DNA of 64,000 bases from Bacteroides sp. 519 (GTDB taxonomy: Bacteria > Bacteroidota > Bacteroidia > Bacteroidales > Bacteroidaceae), in contig NZ_QVMJ01000001.1 of the NCBI RefSeq assembly GCF_010500955.1, forward strand, positions 372,001-436,000, written 5' to 3'. Positions 43,141 to 52,782 of this stretch are shown here, one piece after another. The notes beneath the pieces are model-generated. The model was not told the origin of the DNA and did no database searches. It saw only the letters and a program-made list of their open reading frames with translations. The position numbers and the translations under genes are program-made. The stretch's first letter is position 1, and the number at the start of each line of letters is the position of its first letter.

Positions 43141-43581
43141 TAATTCTTTCTTTAAATAAACCATATCAACAAGCTGTACCCCTTCTTCAAATATCAGATG
43201 GTCGTAATTATCTGTAAAGAAGTTCTTTATCCGATGCGATTGCTTAAATCCGCAACTCTCATAAAAGGAGAGATTTGAGGGAGTTTCACCTGTTCCAACA
43301 AGCATTGTTTTATAGTTTTTTTTATAGTAATCGGAAATAAATTTTATCAATGCTTTACCATAGCCTTTGCCTTGGAATTTTTTATATGTAGCAATATTTT
43401 TCAATTCGCAAATTTCGTTGTCTATCCGAAGTACAACGCAAATGCTTTTTAAATCATTATCATATAAGGCAAATAGATCTCCATTTGGTAAATACTTGTC
43501 AATCATGTTTTCCTGTTCGTCGGCTAGAAGCAATAAGTCGAGGAACTGTTTTTTATTTTTTGTGACTTTTTCTATTTTCAT
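43123..43581 (-). CDS. GNAT acetyltransferase
   Basis: 152 residues from the ATG at 43581 ([16 protein letters not shown]); upstream residues of the longer frame are not conserved-looking. The acetyl-CoA loop is [20 protein letters not shown] and the late strand [17 protein letters not shown] is typical. Substrate unknown. Its end overlaps the helicase remnant by 18 bp. Confidence 0.8.
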   Translation of the reverse strand: MKIEKVTKNKKQFLDLLLLADEQENMIDKYLPNGDLFALYDNDLKSICVVLRIDNEICELKNIATYKKFQGKGYGKALIKFISDYYKKNYKTMLVGTGETPSNLSFYESCGFKQSHRIKNFFTDNYDHLIFEEGVQLVDMVYLKKELSMANK

Positions 43582-43614
43582 TGTATTTATGATGTGAGTA
43601 ACCTTTAGTATCAC

Positions 43615-43740
43615 GCCTGTGGTACAAAAGTGCCACGCTTGTGATACAAAAGTATCTTAGTAGTGATACTTTTGTACCACGCTGGTTGGTACTTTTGTCT
43701 CAGGCTTAAAATAATGGTGATACTTTTGTCTCAGACTTAA
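43615..43740. repeat. Array of GATAC/GTACC palindromic words
   Basis: Five related 14-bp words on a 22-34 bp spacing: GGTACAAAAGTGCC, GATACAAAAGTATC, GATACTTTTGTACC, GGTACTTTTGTCTC and GATACTTTTGTCTC. The last two carry a following CAG(G/A)CTTAAAATAA, making a direct repeat. The array fills the gap between two leftward genes (43582-43793) and has no coding potential. Confidence 0.7.
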
Positions 43741-43793
43741 AATAAAGCTGGTACTGTAATTGATTGGTTGATTGTTAGTTGTGTTGTGCTGGT

Positions 43794-44378
43794 TTAAGGC
43801 AACCATTCCAAACTATTTGTCAGCGGATTGGTTTTGCGCCATTGTTCCAGTTCTTCATAAGTTTTCACTCCACCTGTAAAAACAGCGTGGTATATCTCTA
43901 TGCCCGGAATCATAATTCCTGCTGGCACATCATATTTTATTTGAAGAATTGTTTGGCGGATTTCGGGTGTTAGTTGTTTAATTATGGCATCAGTTGCCCG
44001 CTCTACTGTGCCATCATATTTTGATCCCCGACGGATATGTATCATATCGAACTTCCATGTATTCAACTCTTTGTCCGTGTACAAAATATGCCATTCCATG
44101 CATTCCTCTTCTGTATCAATTCCATTGATATACTGAACCTCTTTTAGGGGTAGTTTTTCTGCCAATTCCTGCATTACAGAAAAGCTCTCAGCTATATCAA
44201 GCTTATCAGTATAAATATGCATATCTATATCCCGGCTTTTCATTAATAAACCAGATTTAAGTGAGCCTACCAGATTGACAGTTGCTCCAATACGTTCCCA
44301 TGCCGGAATAATGTGGTTTTCTTCTAATATCCGCCAAGCGGCTTGCTGATTTTGTTCCGCGAGTTTAAGAATATCCAT
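43794..44378 (-). CDS. Nucleotidyltransferase-fold protein
   Basis: A 194-residue protein with a Pol-beta-type nucleotidyltransferase signature LVGSLKSGLLMKSRDIDMHI (about residues 36-55): GS...G then D-x-D. A third acidic residue may be in WKFDMIHI (about 108). The rest resembles small NTase-like proteins near resistance genes. An intact aminoglycoside-nucleotidyltransferase assignment would be over-reading. Its start is 6 bp after the next upstream stop. Confidence 0.7.
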   Translation of the reverse strand: MDILKLAEQNQQAAWRILEENHIIPAWERIGATVNLVGSLKSGLLMKSRDIDMHIYTDKLDIAESFSVMQELAEKLPLKEVQYINGIDTEEECMEWHILYTDKELNTWKFDMIHIRRGSKYDGTVERATDAIIKQLTPEIRQTILQIKYDVPAGIMIPGIEIYHAVFTGGVKTYEELEQWRKTNPLTNSLEWLP

Positions 44379-44384
44379 GTTTTT

Positions 44385-44648
44385 TTATTTAAGTTCAATA
44401 ATCTTCTCTGCTATCACTTCGCATCTCATTAAATTTCCACTCATTCCCATACCAACCGTTTCTAACTGATATAGATGTCGGGCTATTTTATGAAGATCAG
44501 CTCCCTCTTTCTTTAATTTAAAAACATGTGGAGTGTAACTTTGGTATTCATCCCTGAGATTTTCATTGTCGTTTACACCTATCGGATCCCAATCTTTCCA
44601 CAAGATTTCGTCGATGGCTATATATCGTTTTTTATCTGCCTGATTCAT
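44385..44648 (-). CDS. Small unknown protein (87 aa)
   Basis: Begins MNQADKKRYIAIDEILWKDW and ends VIAEKIIELK; a conserved-looking centre is YQSYTPHVFKLKKEGAD. I do not recognise the family by name, though the WDPIGVNDNENLRDEYQSY arrangement is seen in small uncharacterised proteins. It is in line with the ClbS-like gene (20-bp gap) and the nucleotidyltransferase (6 bp). Confidence 0.55.
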   Translation of the reverse strand: MNQADKKRYIAIDEILWKDWDPIGVNDNENLRDEYQSYTPHVFKLKKEGADLHKIARHLYQLETVGMGMSGNLMRCEVIAEKIIELK

Positions 44649-44668
44649 ACATGCCTGTTAAATAACTT

Positions 44669-45172
44669 TTATCCGGCTTTTATATGATGTTTCAATTTCT
44701 TCATCGCCCAATCATAATGACTCGATGTGGAGGATATGCAATAACTGCCTAAGTTAGTAGTCCCAGTCCACGGAAAATACTTCTTTGTAAATAACTCCTC
44801 ATCAGTAAGTGGCTCAATAAGTTGCATCACATTGGCATGGCTTTCTTTTAAAAGTGTAATCGCTTCTTCCAACGGAGTTGTTTGGTGCTTCTTCCAAAAC
44901 TCAACATTCATTTGTGGATATGTTTTCCAGTTATAAGGTCCGGGCAGAAAATGAACCATATTACCAACTTGATTGGAACGAAGCCAATTCAGTAATAATT
45001 GATGCCACTCGTATAGATGTATCAATACATCGCGCAAGTTTTTATCTCTATCTTCAAAGGAAAATGTACCCACTCGTTTTTCTTCCGGCATGGAATCAAT
45101 CATCTTCCACAGTTTCTCAAACTGGCCGTTAGCGGTTACTATTAAGTCTTGCTTGTTAGTTGGTCTTGGCAT
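44669..45172 (-). CDS. ClbS/DfsB-family four-helix protein
   Basis: A 167-residue protein. Start MPRPTNKQDLIVTANGQFEK, middle RDVLIHLYEWHQLLLNW and FLPGPYNWKTYPQMN, end SSHYDWAMKKLKHHIK match the ClbS/DfsB (DinB-like four-helix) family. ClbS protects against the genotoxin colibactin; other members are of unknown function. The metal-type His residues of DinB folds (HLYEWH, SSHYDW) are present. First gene of the leftward trio 43.8-45.2 kb. Confidence 0.85.
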   Translation of the reverse strand: MPRPTNKQDLIVTANGQFEKLWKMIDSMPEEKRVGTFSFEDRDKNLRDVLIHLYEWHQLLLNWLRSNQVGNMVHFLPGPYNWKTYPQMNVEFWKKHQTTPLEEAITLLKESHANVMQLIEPLTDEELFTKKYFPWTGTTNLGSYCISSTSSHYDWAMKKLKHHIKAG

Positions 45173-45197
45173 AATTTGTTGTTATAAAATTAGGCTA

Positions 45198-45257
45198 CAA
45201 AAATAGTATTTTTAGGTATGAATCGTCGTATTGGAGTGAAGTATTTTGTTAGCTTTG
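45198..45257. promoter_or_regulatory. Divergent -7 boxes between ClbS-like and SDR-DUF1801 genes
   Basis: TATTTTTG on the minus strand (45205-45198) faces the ClbS-like gene 25 bp away. TAGCTTTG on the plus strand (45250-45257) faces the SDR gene 25 bp away. Both are perfect TAnnTTTG matches, with equal spacing on each side. Confidence 0.6.
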
Positions 45258-45282
45258 TAATCTGAAACAAAACCAGAAATAT

Positions 45283-46488
45283 ATGAATATAGTAACAGGA
45301 GCCGGTGGACAAGTAGGCTCGGCATTAGTGAGAGAGTTAAGCAGAAACGGGATGCCTGTTACTGCCATCATAAGGAATCAGAGCAAGGCTAATCTGTTCG
45401 ATTCAAACGTGCAAGTACGGATTGCCGATGTGTTTGAAGAAGAATCGTTGATTAAGGCCTTCGATGGTGGAGAAACTGTATTCCTGCTTACTCCAGAGAA
45501 TTTTCATTCGGAGGATGTTCTTGGTGATGGTCAACGGATGATTGCTACTTATCGTAAGGCAATTCAGGAGACGGGCATCCGACGGGTCATTGGTTTGTCT
45601 TCTATGGGTGCTCATATAGCAAAAGGTACGGGCAACCTGATGGTTTCACACTGGCTGGAAGAAGCCTTTGAGGATCTGCCCGTCGAAACTGTTTTTATTC
45701 GTCCGGCATATTATTTCAGTAATTGGCTGGTATATGCCGATGTGGTGAAAGAGTATGGCATTCTGCCTACTTTCTTTGAACCCGAACAGAAAATCCCGAT
45801 GGTTTCACCACAGGATGTAGCCCGGTTTGCTGCTTCCATTTTTGCGGATTCAACTTTCACCACAAAGGTTGTTGAACTTACCGGACCGCAGAATTACAGC
45901 ACGCAAGACGTGGCTCGTATTTATGGCAAATATTATAAACGGGAAGTCATGCCAAATCAAACACCCCGTGAGGAGTGGGTGCAAACATTGATTAATGCCG
46001 GCTTTTCTGGTGATGCAGCTTTCAATATGGCAGCAATGACAGCTACTTTGGTCGACGGAAAAGATACGCCTACAAGTGGGGTTGTTCCAATCAAGTTAGA
46101 AACCAAACTAGAAGATTATATTTATAACGAAACAGGTAAAAGAGATATCGACTCCTATATCGCTGCTTCTCCCGAAGAAACTCACGCATATCTGAATGAA
46201 ATCAGAAATCTGATTCTGCAAACAATTCCCCAACTTCAGGAAACCATCAGTTGGGGGATGCCTACATTCAAGCTGCATGGTAAGAACATTGTGCACTTTG
46301 CTACGCAAAAGCATCACCTTGGCTTTTATCCGGGTGAAGAGCCAATCGTTGCATTCAATACACAGTTAGCTGATTATAAAACTTCGAAAGGAGCAGTTCA
46401 ACTACCTTGGGGTAAACCGTTTCCCAAAGAGTTAATCAGAGATATGTTGTTGTATATAGCCAAAGCACACTCGGCTACCCGTTCATAA
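45283..46488 (+). CDS. NmrA/SDR-like NAD(P)-binding protein fused to DUF1801
   Basis: A 401-residue fusion. Residues 1-270 form an NmrA-type SDR (NIVTGAGGQVGSALVREL dinucleotide loop; IRRVIGLSSMGA; VETVFIRPAYYFSNW). Residues about 285-400 form a DUF1801/YdhG-like domain (YIAASPEETHAYLNEIRNLI ... ETISWGMPTFKLHGKNIVHF ... GFYPG). The SDR part alone would be about 280 residues. The junction is seamless, without stop or repeat. The two domains normally occur on separate proteins; a joint role is not established. Confidence 0.8.
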   Translation: MNIVTGAGGQVGSALVRELSRNGMPVTAIIRNQSKANLFDSNVQVRIADVFEEESLIKAFDGGETVFLLTPENFHSEDVLGDGQRMIATYRKAIQETGIRRVIGLSSMGAHIAKGTGNLMVSHWLEEAFEDLPVETVFIRPAYYFSNWLVYADVVKEYGILPTFFEPEQKIPMVSPQDVARFAASIFADSTFTTKVVELTGPQNYSTQDVARIYGKYYKREVMPNQTPREEWVQTLINAGFSGDAAFNMAAMTATLVDGKDTPTSGVVPIKLETKLEDYIYNETGKRDIDSYIAASPEETHAYLNEIRNLILQTIPQLQETISWGMPTFKLHGKNIVHFATQKHHLGFYPGEEPIVAFNTQLADYKTSKGAVQLPWGKPFPKELIRDMLLYIAKAHSATRS

Positions 46489-47645
46489 TTTACAATACTT
46501 AAATTATCTTTAGGAGTATGTGTTAGTTCCTGTGTTTCAAAATTCTCGATAAACCACTGCGAACTGACCGCAATTGCCGGACAGCCATTCTGTAAAAACA
46601 TACTGTGGTCGCCTTGATACCATGGCAATCCTTCTACAATTTCGGGAGTATCCCAAAGTACTTCGTGTAGTGTATCGAGAATGTTTTCGGGAAGATTGAA
46701 TGCCGAGAAACAGGAAAGGCCCTCTTTGTATCCGGCTCCATCAATATTTATGTTCAGCAGTATATTGCCAAATTTACCTGAATTTTGTTCAATATACTTC
46801 AGCTGTCCTGGTGCTCCGTAATAATCTTCTCCGTTAAGGATAACCAATTCTACCGGATTGTTGAACTGTTTTTCTTTCAGCAACTCTGCTAATAACAATA
46901 TGATGGCTACTCCTGTTGCATTGTCAATGGCTCCGGAGGTGCCTATTTTAGTATCAATGTGAGCAGTAACCACAATCCGGTTGTTTGTTCGATTGTCACT
47001 TCGGCCAATAACATTAAATGCCGTTTCGGGAATACGAATAGCTTTTGACTCCAACTCTACCTGTTGCCCTACACAAGCGAGGAGTTTTTCGCCTTCGGTA
47101 TCTTTCATGTAAACCGATGGAATGTTGAAGTCGCCATCCTCGAACAAAGGAAACGGATAAACACCTCCTGCACTTATCGAATTACGTTTGGTGGCACAAA
47201 CCAGTGCTTGCGGACAACCTTCTTCCAACAATGAAACAATATGCTGGTGTTCCTCGGGATTCCAAAACGGAAAGTTCTTCGGAGCTATTTGCTGAGAGGC
47301 AATCTCTCCATGTAGAAGAACAATTTTGTCCTTAATATCAGCCTCTTCCAATTGAGCAACAGTATTAATAGCTATTAATTTGCCTTTTACACAACACCCT
47401 GATGAGTATTCGGAAGAAAACACTTCAAAAAACGCTCCGTTACATGTTAGGGTTGCGCCATCGGTTTTCCAGTCAATAACCGACAGTTCAGTTGCTTCGG
47501 TTTCCCAACCCAGACTTTGCAATACATTTTTTACATAAGCTGTTGCTTTACGGTTTTTTTCGCTTCCCACCCGGCGTTCGCCAATTGCCGAGCACAATAC
47601 TTCTAAATGTGATTTTGCTTTTTCTGTTAATGTTTTCTTGTCCAT
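46398..47645 (-). CDS. M28-family metallopeptidase
   Basis: A 415-residue zinc aminopeptidase-like protein. The metal ligands are visible in VVTAHIDTKIGTSGAIDNAT (His, Asp), LVILNGEDYYGAP (Glu pair region) and NINIDGAGYKEGL (Asp), with a late His in ELTHTPKD. There is no signal peptide, which is atypical for exported M28 enzymes. Its 3' end overlaps the convergent DUF1801-coding end by 91 bp; the last about 25 residues (NSLGNGLPQGS) may not be conserved. Confidence 0.8.
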   Translation of the reverse strand: MDKKTLTEKAKSHLEVLCSAIGERRVGSEKNRKATAYVKNVLQSLGWETEATELSVIDWKTDGATLTCNGAFFEVFSSEYSSGCCVKGKLIAINTVAQLEEADIKDKIVLLHGEIASQQIAPKNFPFWNPEEHQHIVSLLEEGCPQALVCATKRNSISAGGVYPFPLFEDGDFNIPSVYMKDTEGEKLLACVGQQVELESKAIRIPETAFNVIGRSDNRTNNRIVVTAHIDTKIGTSGAIDNATGVAIILLLAELLKEKQFNNPVELVILNGEDYYGAPGQLKYIEQNSGKFGNILLNINIDGAGYKEGLSCFSAFNLPENILDTLHEVLWDTPEIVEGLPWYQGDHSMFLQNGCPAIAVSSQWFIENFETQELTHTPKDNLSIVNYERVAECALAIYNNISLINSLGNGLPQGS

Positions 47646-47731
47646 TTCTTGATTGTATTAAAATTGATAGGACAAAAATAGAGATTGCAAAGTACCTGTA
47701 ATTGTAAAAAAGGGACAATCGGGAATCGAAA

Positions 47732-48526
47732 TCAAGCAAAATAGTCGGAATAAGGTGCACAGGCAACAATGTATTCGCTTGGTGTATAACCGGAAAGAGC
47801 TTTGAAGTCCTTGATCATGTGCGATTGGTCGAAGTAGCCGCACTCGTGTGCAAGGGTTGTGAGTGAGGTTTGAGGTTTTGTTTCAAGTATATGCAATGCC
47901 TTTTGAAAACGAATTGTTCGAGAGAACTCTTTGGGGTTAGCACCCACATGTTCGGAGAAAACACGTTGAAATTGTTTGGTGCTTAAGCAGGCTGTGTCGG
48001 CTAGCAGAGATACATCGCTCTGCCCGTTGTTAATCAGCTGAATACTTGCCTCTATCCGCTTCAGGTTATGTGCAGCCAGGTGGCTAAGGCGTTTCAGCAA
48101 GAATTGTTCAATCAGAAGAATGCATATTTGATCATCTTCCGTACTTGTGAGCGCGTTTTCTAACGCAGCCAGTTCTTTATCTCCCAGATCGTTTGCTGTT
48201 ACCCGAAGATTATTGATTGCATTTATTGGCAAATCAAAGAAAGCTTTGACACCAATCGGACGAAAGACAACAGAAATCATATCAATTTGCCCGGTATATT
48301 CAAGGTCGGCAAAGGTTCTTTCGTGCCCGTTAAGGAATGCGCGGGGATGAAACTTGTCTTCGTAAACCGACAACAAACGGTTGCCCCGGTGGAAAATGAG
48401 ATTCATCATGCCACAAGGAACTGTTCGTGCCAATGTTGGAGAATTGCTAACTGTTTTCAGCAACCAGTAATTCTTTATGTATGGCGCAAGCAGAGGCGAT
48501 GGCTGTATGATTTGAAATTCTTCCAT
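47732..48526 (-). CDS. AraC-family transcriptional regulator
   Basis: A 264-residue regulator. The N-terminal sensor-like domain (PYIKNYWLLKTVSNSP ... MISVVFRPIGVKAFFDLP) is of the kind found on many Bacteroidetes AraC proteins, and the HTH pair is DVSLLADTACLSTKQFQRVF ... VGANPKEFSRTIRF ... AHECGYFDQSHMIKDFKALS. The peptidase start lies 86 bp downstream, so they may be cotranscribed. Confidence 0.8.
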   Translation of the reverse strand: MEEFQIIQPSPLLAPYIKNYWLLKTVSNSPTLARTVPCGMMNLIFHRGNRLLSVYEDKFHPRAFLNGHERTFADLEYTGQIDMISVVFRPIGVKAFFDLPINAINNLRVTANDLGDKELAALENALTSTEDDQICILLIEQFLLKRLSHLAAHNLKRIEASIQLINNGQSDVSLLADTACLSTKQFQRVFSEHVGANPKEFSRTIRFQKALHILETKPQTSLTTLAHECGYFDQSHMIKDFKALSGYTPSEYIVACAPYSDYFA

Positions 48527-48534
48527 AAAATAGT

Positions 48535-48655
48535 TTTTGTTTTAGACACGGATTGCGCGGATTACACGGATTAAGAAACACGGATTAAATAAAAGAATGA
48601 ATTTATCCGTGTATTTAAATCCGTGTAATCCGCGTCATCCGTGTCTAAAACAAAA
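48535..48655. repeat. 38-bp inverted repeat with CGGATT words
   Basis: Arms at 48535-48572 and 48618-48655 match with two mismatches and contain CACGGATTGCGCGGATTACA, i.e. xCGGATT words every 9 bp. A shorter dyad (ACACGGAT / ATCCGTGT) is nested in the loop. It fills the gap between the AraC start and the GH2 stop. Probably an intergenic repeat or bidirectional terminator. Confidence 0.75.
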
Positions 48656-48683
48656 TAATCTGTTAATCTGCGGTTAACACAAT

Positions 48684-51600
48684 TTATTCTGCCAGAATGC
48701 CTAATTCCGCACCCGAAGCATAATCCTGCCCACGCTGCTCATTAAGCGCAGTAAAGCGGATGTATCTTGCTTTTACAGGTTTATCAAATATCACTCTTTT
48801 CTCGCGGCTATCTCTGTTGAAAGTTCCTGTATACACAGGTTCTCCCCATTCTTTGGCATCATTACTAACATGTATGGTGTAATCTTTTACATTACCGTTA
48901 TTGCCTTCTTGGCGGGGTAGGTATGTAAAGCCTTTGATTGATTTTACTTCGCCTGCATCTAAGTCTACCCAATGTGGATATTTAGCTACGGTTACAGAAT
49001 ACATGGTATGCCATATCGTATTGGGGTCACCGTCTGTAAGATGTTTGGCATCTCCATAACCAACTTCCTCACTGCTGGCAAAAATAACTTCGGTAGCAAT
49101 ACTTTCTATTTTTTCGAAAGTCACAGTTGTACTTATATCAGCATTATCTTTATACCATGCAGTAACTGTACCACCATTACGTAAAGAAAATGGTTCGGTA
49201 TAATCCTTTCCTTTTTCCACTCTTTTGGGTTTAGAAGCAGCATCCTTAACCGTATACATTATTGTTGTATTAGGACGGGTGGTTGATAATGTAACCATAC
49301 CTGCACGATTGCGTGCAATTGTTAAAGGAATTTCTCCGGCGGTGGTAACATTGGCTGTTTCGGAAAGGTCTTTTCCGGCTGCCGGACGAATAATAAAGCT
49401 CATGGTATGATTAGATGCAAACACACGGTCGTCGGTTAAAGGAGGTCCTTGTCCGCAACTGTTTCCACCCAATCCGGTTGAACCAAGATCAAGGTGAAGA
49501 TACGTATCACCTGCTGCCGGTAACTGGAGAGGATGTGGAGCCATTGTCATGTCGAGGGCAGAGTAGGGTAAAGCAGCAACCGATAAATGAGTACCTGCTA
49601 CAAATACCGCACCTGCTCCGGAGTTATTGGTTAATGCACACCAGCGTACATCTTCGTGGTTAGCCATATCCTGTGGTTTGGGGAAGTTAACGAATTCACC
49701 TTCAACAGTGTTTTTGTGAATCTCAATAAACTGTCCACTCTTACGGTCGGCATAGTTATCAATCGGACCGCGGCCGTAGTACGCAAAGTTAGCATACTTT
49801 TGCGGAACTCTCATCACATATCCCAAGCGTGGCAATGCTAACGTTGGGTTACTAGAGGTTATGCTTGATTGAAGTTCAATTGAACCATCCGGATACACAG
49901 TCCATATCTGATTGGTTGTGAATTTGAAATCGTTTGTACCAAACGGACGATCTGTTAATTCCTCCAATGTAAATCTGCCGGAATCGGCACGGCCATTAAT
50001 GCGTGCTGCATTAGGTGCTTGCGATTCTACTGTAAACGATAAAACAACCGTACCATCTTTCTTCTTAAATATGCGGTTGCCGGTAGCTTTGTGTTGCAGG
50101 TTATGTAATCCGTTTTCAAACCATTGGCGATATGCCCAATTGTCATTGTTTACAAATGCACGGAAAGCATCCAGTTTTGGTCCGTTTCCATTGGCAATTA
50201 TAGTTTCGTTTCCATATAATAAGCTGTGAATAGTACCGGTATTGGTATCGAATTGCGTTTCAAAAGCAGTACCTTTAATGGTAACTATGTTTTCGGTTAT
50301 GCTAAATCCCAGTTGTTCAGTACTTGTTAACGCTTCTGCAATTGACGGACGGTTTACGGCTTCTCTGAGCAGAATCTGTTCTTCGGCCTGTACAAACGAT
50401 TTGTTGGCCCATGGCGCATCCTTCTTCAATACAAATTGAATTTTCAGGAAGTATTCCGAATTAACCTTCAATGTTCTGAGCGAATAAGGAATCCGGATTG
50501 TTCCACGCGAGCGTGCAGGTATTGTACCCAATTCGGCAGTACCGTTTTTCACTTCCTTTCCGTTTTCGTAGACCGACCATTTTACTTCATAATCCGATAA
50601 ATCCTTGAAGTAGTATTTATTGAATACTTCGAATTGGCCCATGGCCAGATCCGTTGCTTTTACATCAATGTGCTGATAAACTTTTCTAACTTCGTAATAT
50701 TGGGGTTTGGGCTCCAGATCGGCAAACATAATACCGTTCATCACAAACTGTCCATCGTTAGGGATATCACCAAAATCACCACCATAAGCCAGGTAGCGTT
50801 TTCCGGTGGCTTTATCGTAGTTGTAAAGAGCTTGGTCTACCCAGTCCCAGATGGCACCACCACAGAAGAAGTTAGTCGATTCAATCGCTTCCCAGTAATC
50901 AACCAGGTTTCCGCAAGCATTACCCATTGAGTGTGCATATTCCGAAATATGGAATGGATATTTAATATTAAAGCCCCCTTTTACTGCATTGCGAGTCCAT
51001 GCAATAGAAGGATATTGGTTAGATCCCATATCAACAATACTGTTGTTGCGCTCGTATTGTACAGGGCGCGAGGTATCAACTTTCTTCAACTCATTGTATG
51101 CTGTTACAAAGTTCTTACCCGGTCCGGCTTCATTACCCAACGACCAGATAACAACCGATGGATTGTTGATTGTGGCATGAGTCATTTCGAGTACACGTGC
51201 TACGTGTGCATTTTCCCATTCGGCAGGATGAGAGAGTGAAGCAGTTCCATAGTAGTACTGATGCGATTCGATATTGGCTTCATCTTCCAGATAGATACCA
51301 TATTTATCTGCCAGATAATACCAGTATGGAGCAGGTGGATAATGCGAGTTGCGCACATGGTTAATGTTGGCTTGTTTCATCAACATAACTTCCTTTTCCA
51401 TCATTTCGTGGGTTATGGTATGCCCTACAGCCGGATTTGTTTCATGGCGGTTTACACCTTTCAATTTCACCGGTTTACCGTTTATATAATAGTAACGTCC
51501 GGCCAATCCGAATTCATCTTCCGAAGCGGGAGTATCTTTAATTTCAACTTTGCGGAATCCTACATAAGTTGAAACAGTTTCAATGGTTTTGTTTTTCTTA

Positions 51601-52724
51601 TCTTTCAGCTCGGCAACCAATGTATATCTGTATGGTAATTCGGCCGACCATTTTTTAGGTGTTTCGATGGTTAAAACTGCATCTGCTGCTTCAGTTATTC
51701 CGTTAGGATTTACTGTTGGGATGTATGCATCTTTACTTGCTACTACCGTATTTTCGTCAGAGTACAGTTTGTTTTCATACAACGTATATATCAACCGATA
51801 ATCCTTAACGGCTTTCTTTCCTAAATTGCGGATATCCGCATTAATGGTAAGCGAACCATTGGTATATGTATCATCAAGGTCGGGAATAACAACAAGATTC
51901 CTGATGTGTGTTTTTGGGGTTGAGTATAAAGCCACCGTACGGAAAATTCCAGGTAAGCGAAACATATCCTGTGCTTCGAGGAAGGAACCATCGGAACTAC
52001 GGTAAACTTCGGCAGCTATTATGTTCTTGCCCTTTTGCAAATAAGGGGTAATGTTAAATGCAGCAGCATTACGCGAGTTTTTAGAAAAACCAACATATTT
52101 GCCGTTTATCCATAGATAGAAGAAAGAATCTACCCCATCGAAGTTAATAAATACTTCACGACCATCCCAATCCATTGGGATATCGAACTCGCGGCGATAA
52201 GACCCTACTTCGTTACGATGTTTAAAGGTAGTCCATTCGGCAGGCGGAGTACGCATTACGCCACCGCGCCAGTCGTCTACTTTCACACTGTGTTGAAAAA
52301 TAACCGGTTGATTTACATAAATAGGAGTACCATACTTTTGGCTTCCATCTTTTTGTATTCCATATATATTCCAGTTAGAAGGAACTGCAATTTCATCCCA
52401 ACCCGAAACATCAAATTCGGTTTTGTAAAAGTCGGTTGGTCGTGAATCCGGATCGGGAGCCCAGTTGAACTTCCAATCACCGTTCAGCGATTTCCAGAAT
52501 TTACTGTTTTCCGGTAATACTTTACGTGCACTCTCGGTATCAGGGAAAGAAAAGAACCGGGCACGTGGTTGCTCTTTGTTTAAGGCAATGTTTTCGGGAG
52601 ATTCCCATTCATTACCCTCAGGCGCTTCTGCCTGAAAATAGTTATACCCTTTTAATGGTGGATGATCGGCCCAAACCTGCATTGTTGCCATACAGCATGC
52701 AAGCGCCAGGATAGTTTTTCGCAT
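48684..52724 (-). CDS. Secreted GH2 beta-galactosidase with C-terminal F5/8 C domain
   Basis: A 1346-residue enzyme with a signal peptide (KTILALACCMATMQVWA). The GH2 sugar-binding domain (WKFNWAPDPDSRP) and the TIM barrel carry the acid/base Glu in WSLGNEAGPG and the nucleophile in HISEYAHSMGN. A Bgal_small domain follows (FETQFDTNTGTIHSLLYGN ... YYGRGPIDNYADR ... SALDMT). The tail has a CHB_HEX_C-like segment (TIMYTVKDAASKPKRVEKG) and an F5/8 type C (discoidin) domain (YGDAKHLTDGDPNTIWHTMY ... KYPHWVDLDAG). It should hydrolyse beta-galactosides in the periplasm or at the surface. It stands alone with a clean promoter. Confidence 0.92.
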   Translation of the reverse strand: MRKTILALACCMATMQVWADHPPLKGYNYFQAEAPEGNEWESPENIALNKEQPRARFFSFPDTESARKVLPENSKFWKSLNGDWKFNWAPDPDSRPTDFYKTEFDVSGWDEIAVPSNWNIYGIQKDGSQKYGTPIYVNQPVIFQHSVKVDDWRGGVMRTPPAEWTTFKHRNEVGSYRREFDIPMDWDGREVFINFDGVDSFFYLWINGKYVGFSKNSRNAAAFNITPYLQKGKNIIAAEVYRSSDGSFLEAQDMFRLPGIFRTVALYSTPKTHIRNLVVIPDLDDTYTNGSLTINADIRNLGKKAVKDYRLIYTLYENKLYSDENTVVASKDAYIPTVNPNGITEAADAVLTIETPKKWSAELPYRYTLVAELKDKKNKTIETVSTYVGFRKVEIKDTPASEDEFGLAGRYYYINGKPVKLKGVNRHETNPAVGHTITHEMMEKEVMLMKQANINHVRNSHYPPAPYWYYLADKYGIYLEDEANIESHQYYYGTASLSHPAEWENAHVARVLEMTHATINNPSVVIWSLGNEAGPGKNFVTAYNELKKVDTSRPVQYERNNSIVDMGSNQYPSIAWTRNAVKGGFNIKYPFHISEYAHSMGNACGNLVDYWEAIESTNFFCGGAIWDWVDQALYNYDKATGKRYLAYGGDFGDIPNDGQFVMNGIMFADLEPKPQYYEVRKVYQHIDVKATDLAMGQFEVFNKYYFKDLSDYEVKWSVYENGKEVKNGTAELGTIPARSRGTIRIPYSLRTLKVNSEYFLKIQFVLKKDAPWANKSFVQAEEQILLREAVNRPSIAEALTSTEQLGFSITENIVTIKGTAFETQFDTNTGTIHSLLYGNETIIANGNGPKLDAFRAFVNNDNWAYRQWFENGLHNLQHKATGNRIFKKKDGTVVLSFTVESQAPNAARINGRADSGRFTLEELTDRPFGTNDFKFTTNQIWTVYPDGSIELQSSITSSNPTLALPRLGYVMRVPQKYANFAYYGRGPIDNYADRKSGQFIEIHKNTVEGEFVNFPKPQDMANHEDVRWCALTNNSGAGAVFVAGTHLSVAALPYSALDMTMAPHPLQLPAAGDTYLHLDLGSTGLGGNSCGQGPPLTDDRVFASNHTMSFIIRPAAGKDLSETANVTTAGEIPLTIARNRAGMVTLSTTRPNTTIMYTVKDAASKPKRVEKGKDYTEPFSLRNGGTVTAWYKDNADISTTVTFEKIESIATEVIFASSEEVGYGDAKHLTDGDPNTIWHTMYSVTVAKYPHWVDLDAGEVKSIKGFTYLPRQEGNNGNVKDYTIHVSNDAKEWGEPVYTGTFNRDSREKRVIFDKPVKARYIRFTALNEQRGQDYASGAELGILAE

Positions 52725-52774
52725 AGGTTTTCAGAATTAAAATTGGTTATTATTCTATGATTTATATAAAGAGA

Positions 52775-52782
52775 CAAAGATA
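52775..52782 (-). promoter_or_regulatory. Promoter of the GH2 gene
   Basis: TATCTTTG (perfect -7) on the minus strand with TTG 19 nt upstream; 50 bp before the ATG. The gap 52725-52976 holds nothing else recognised. Confidence 0.65.
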
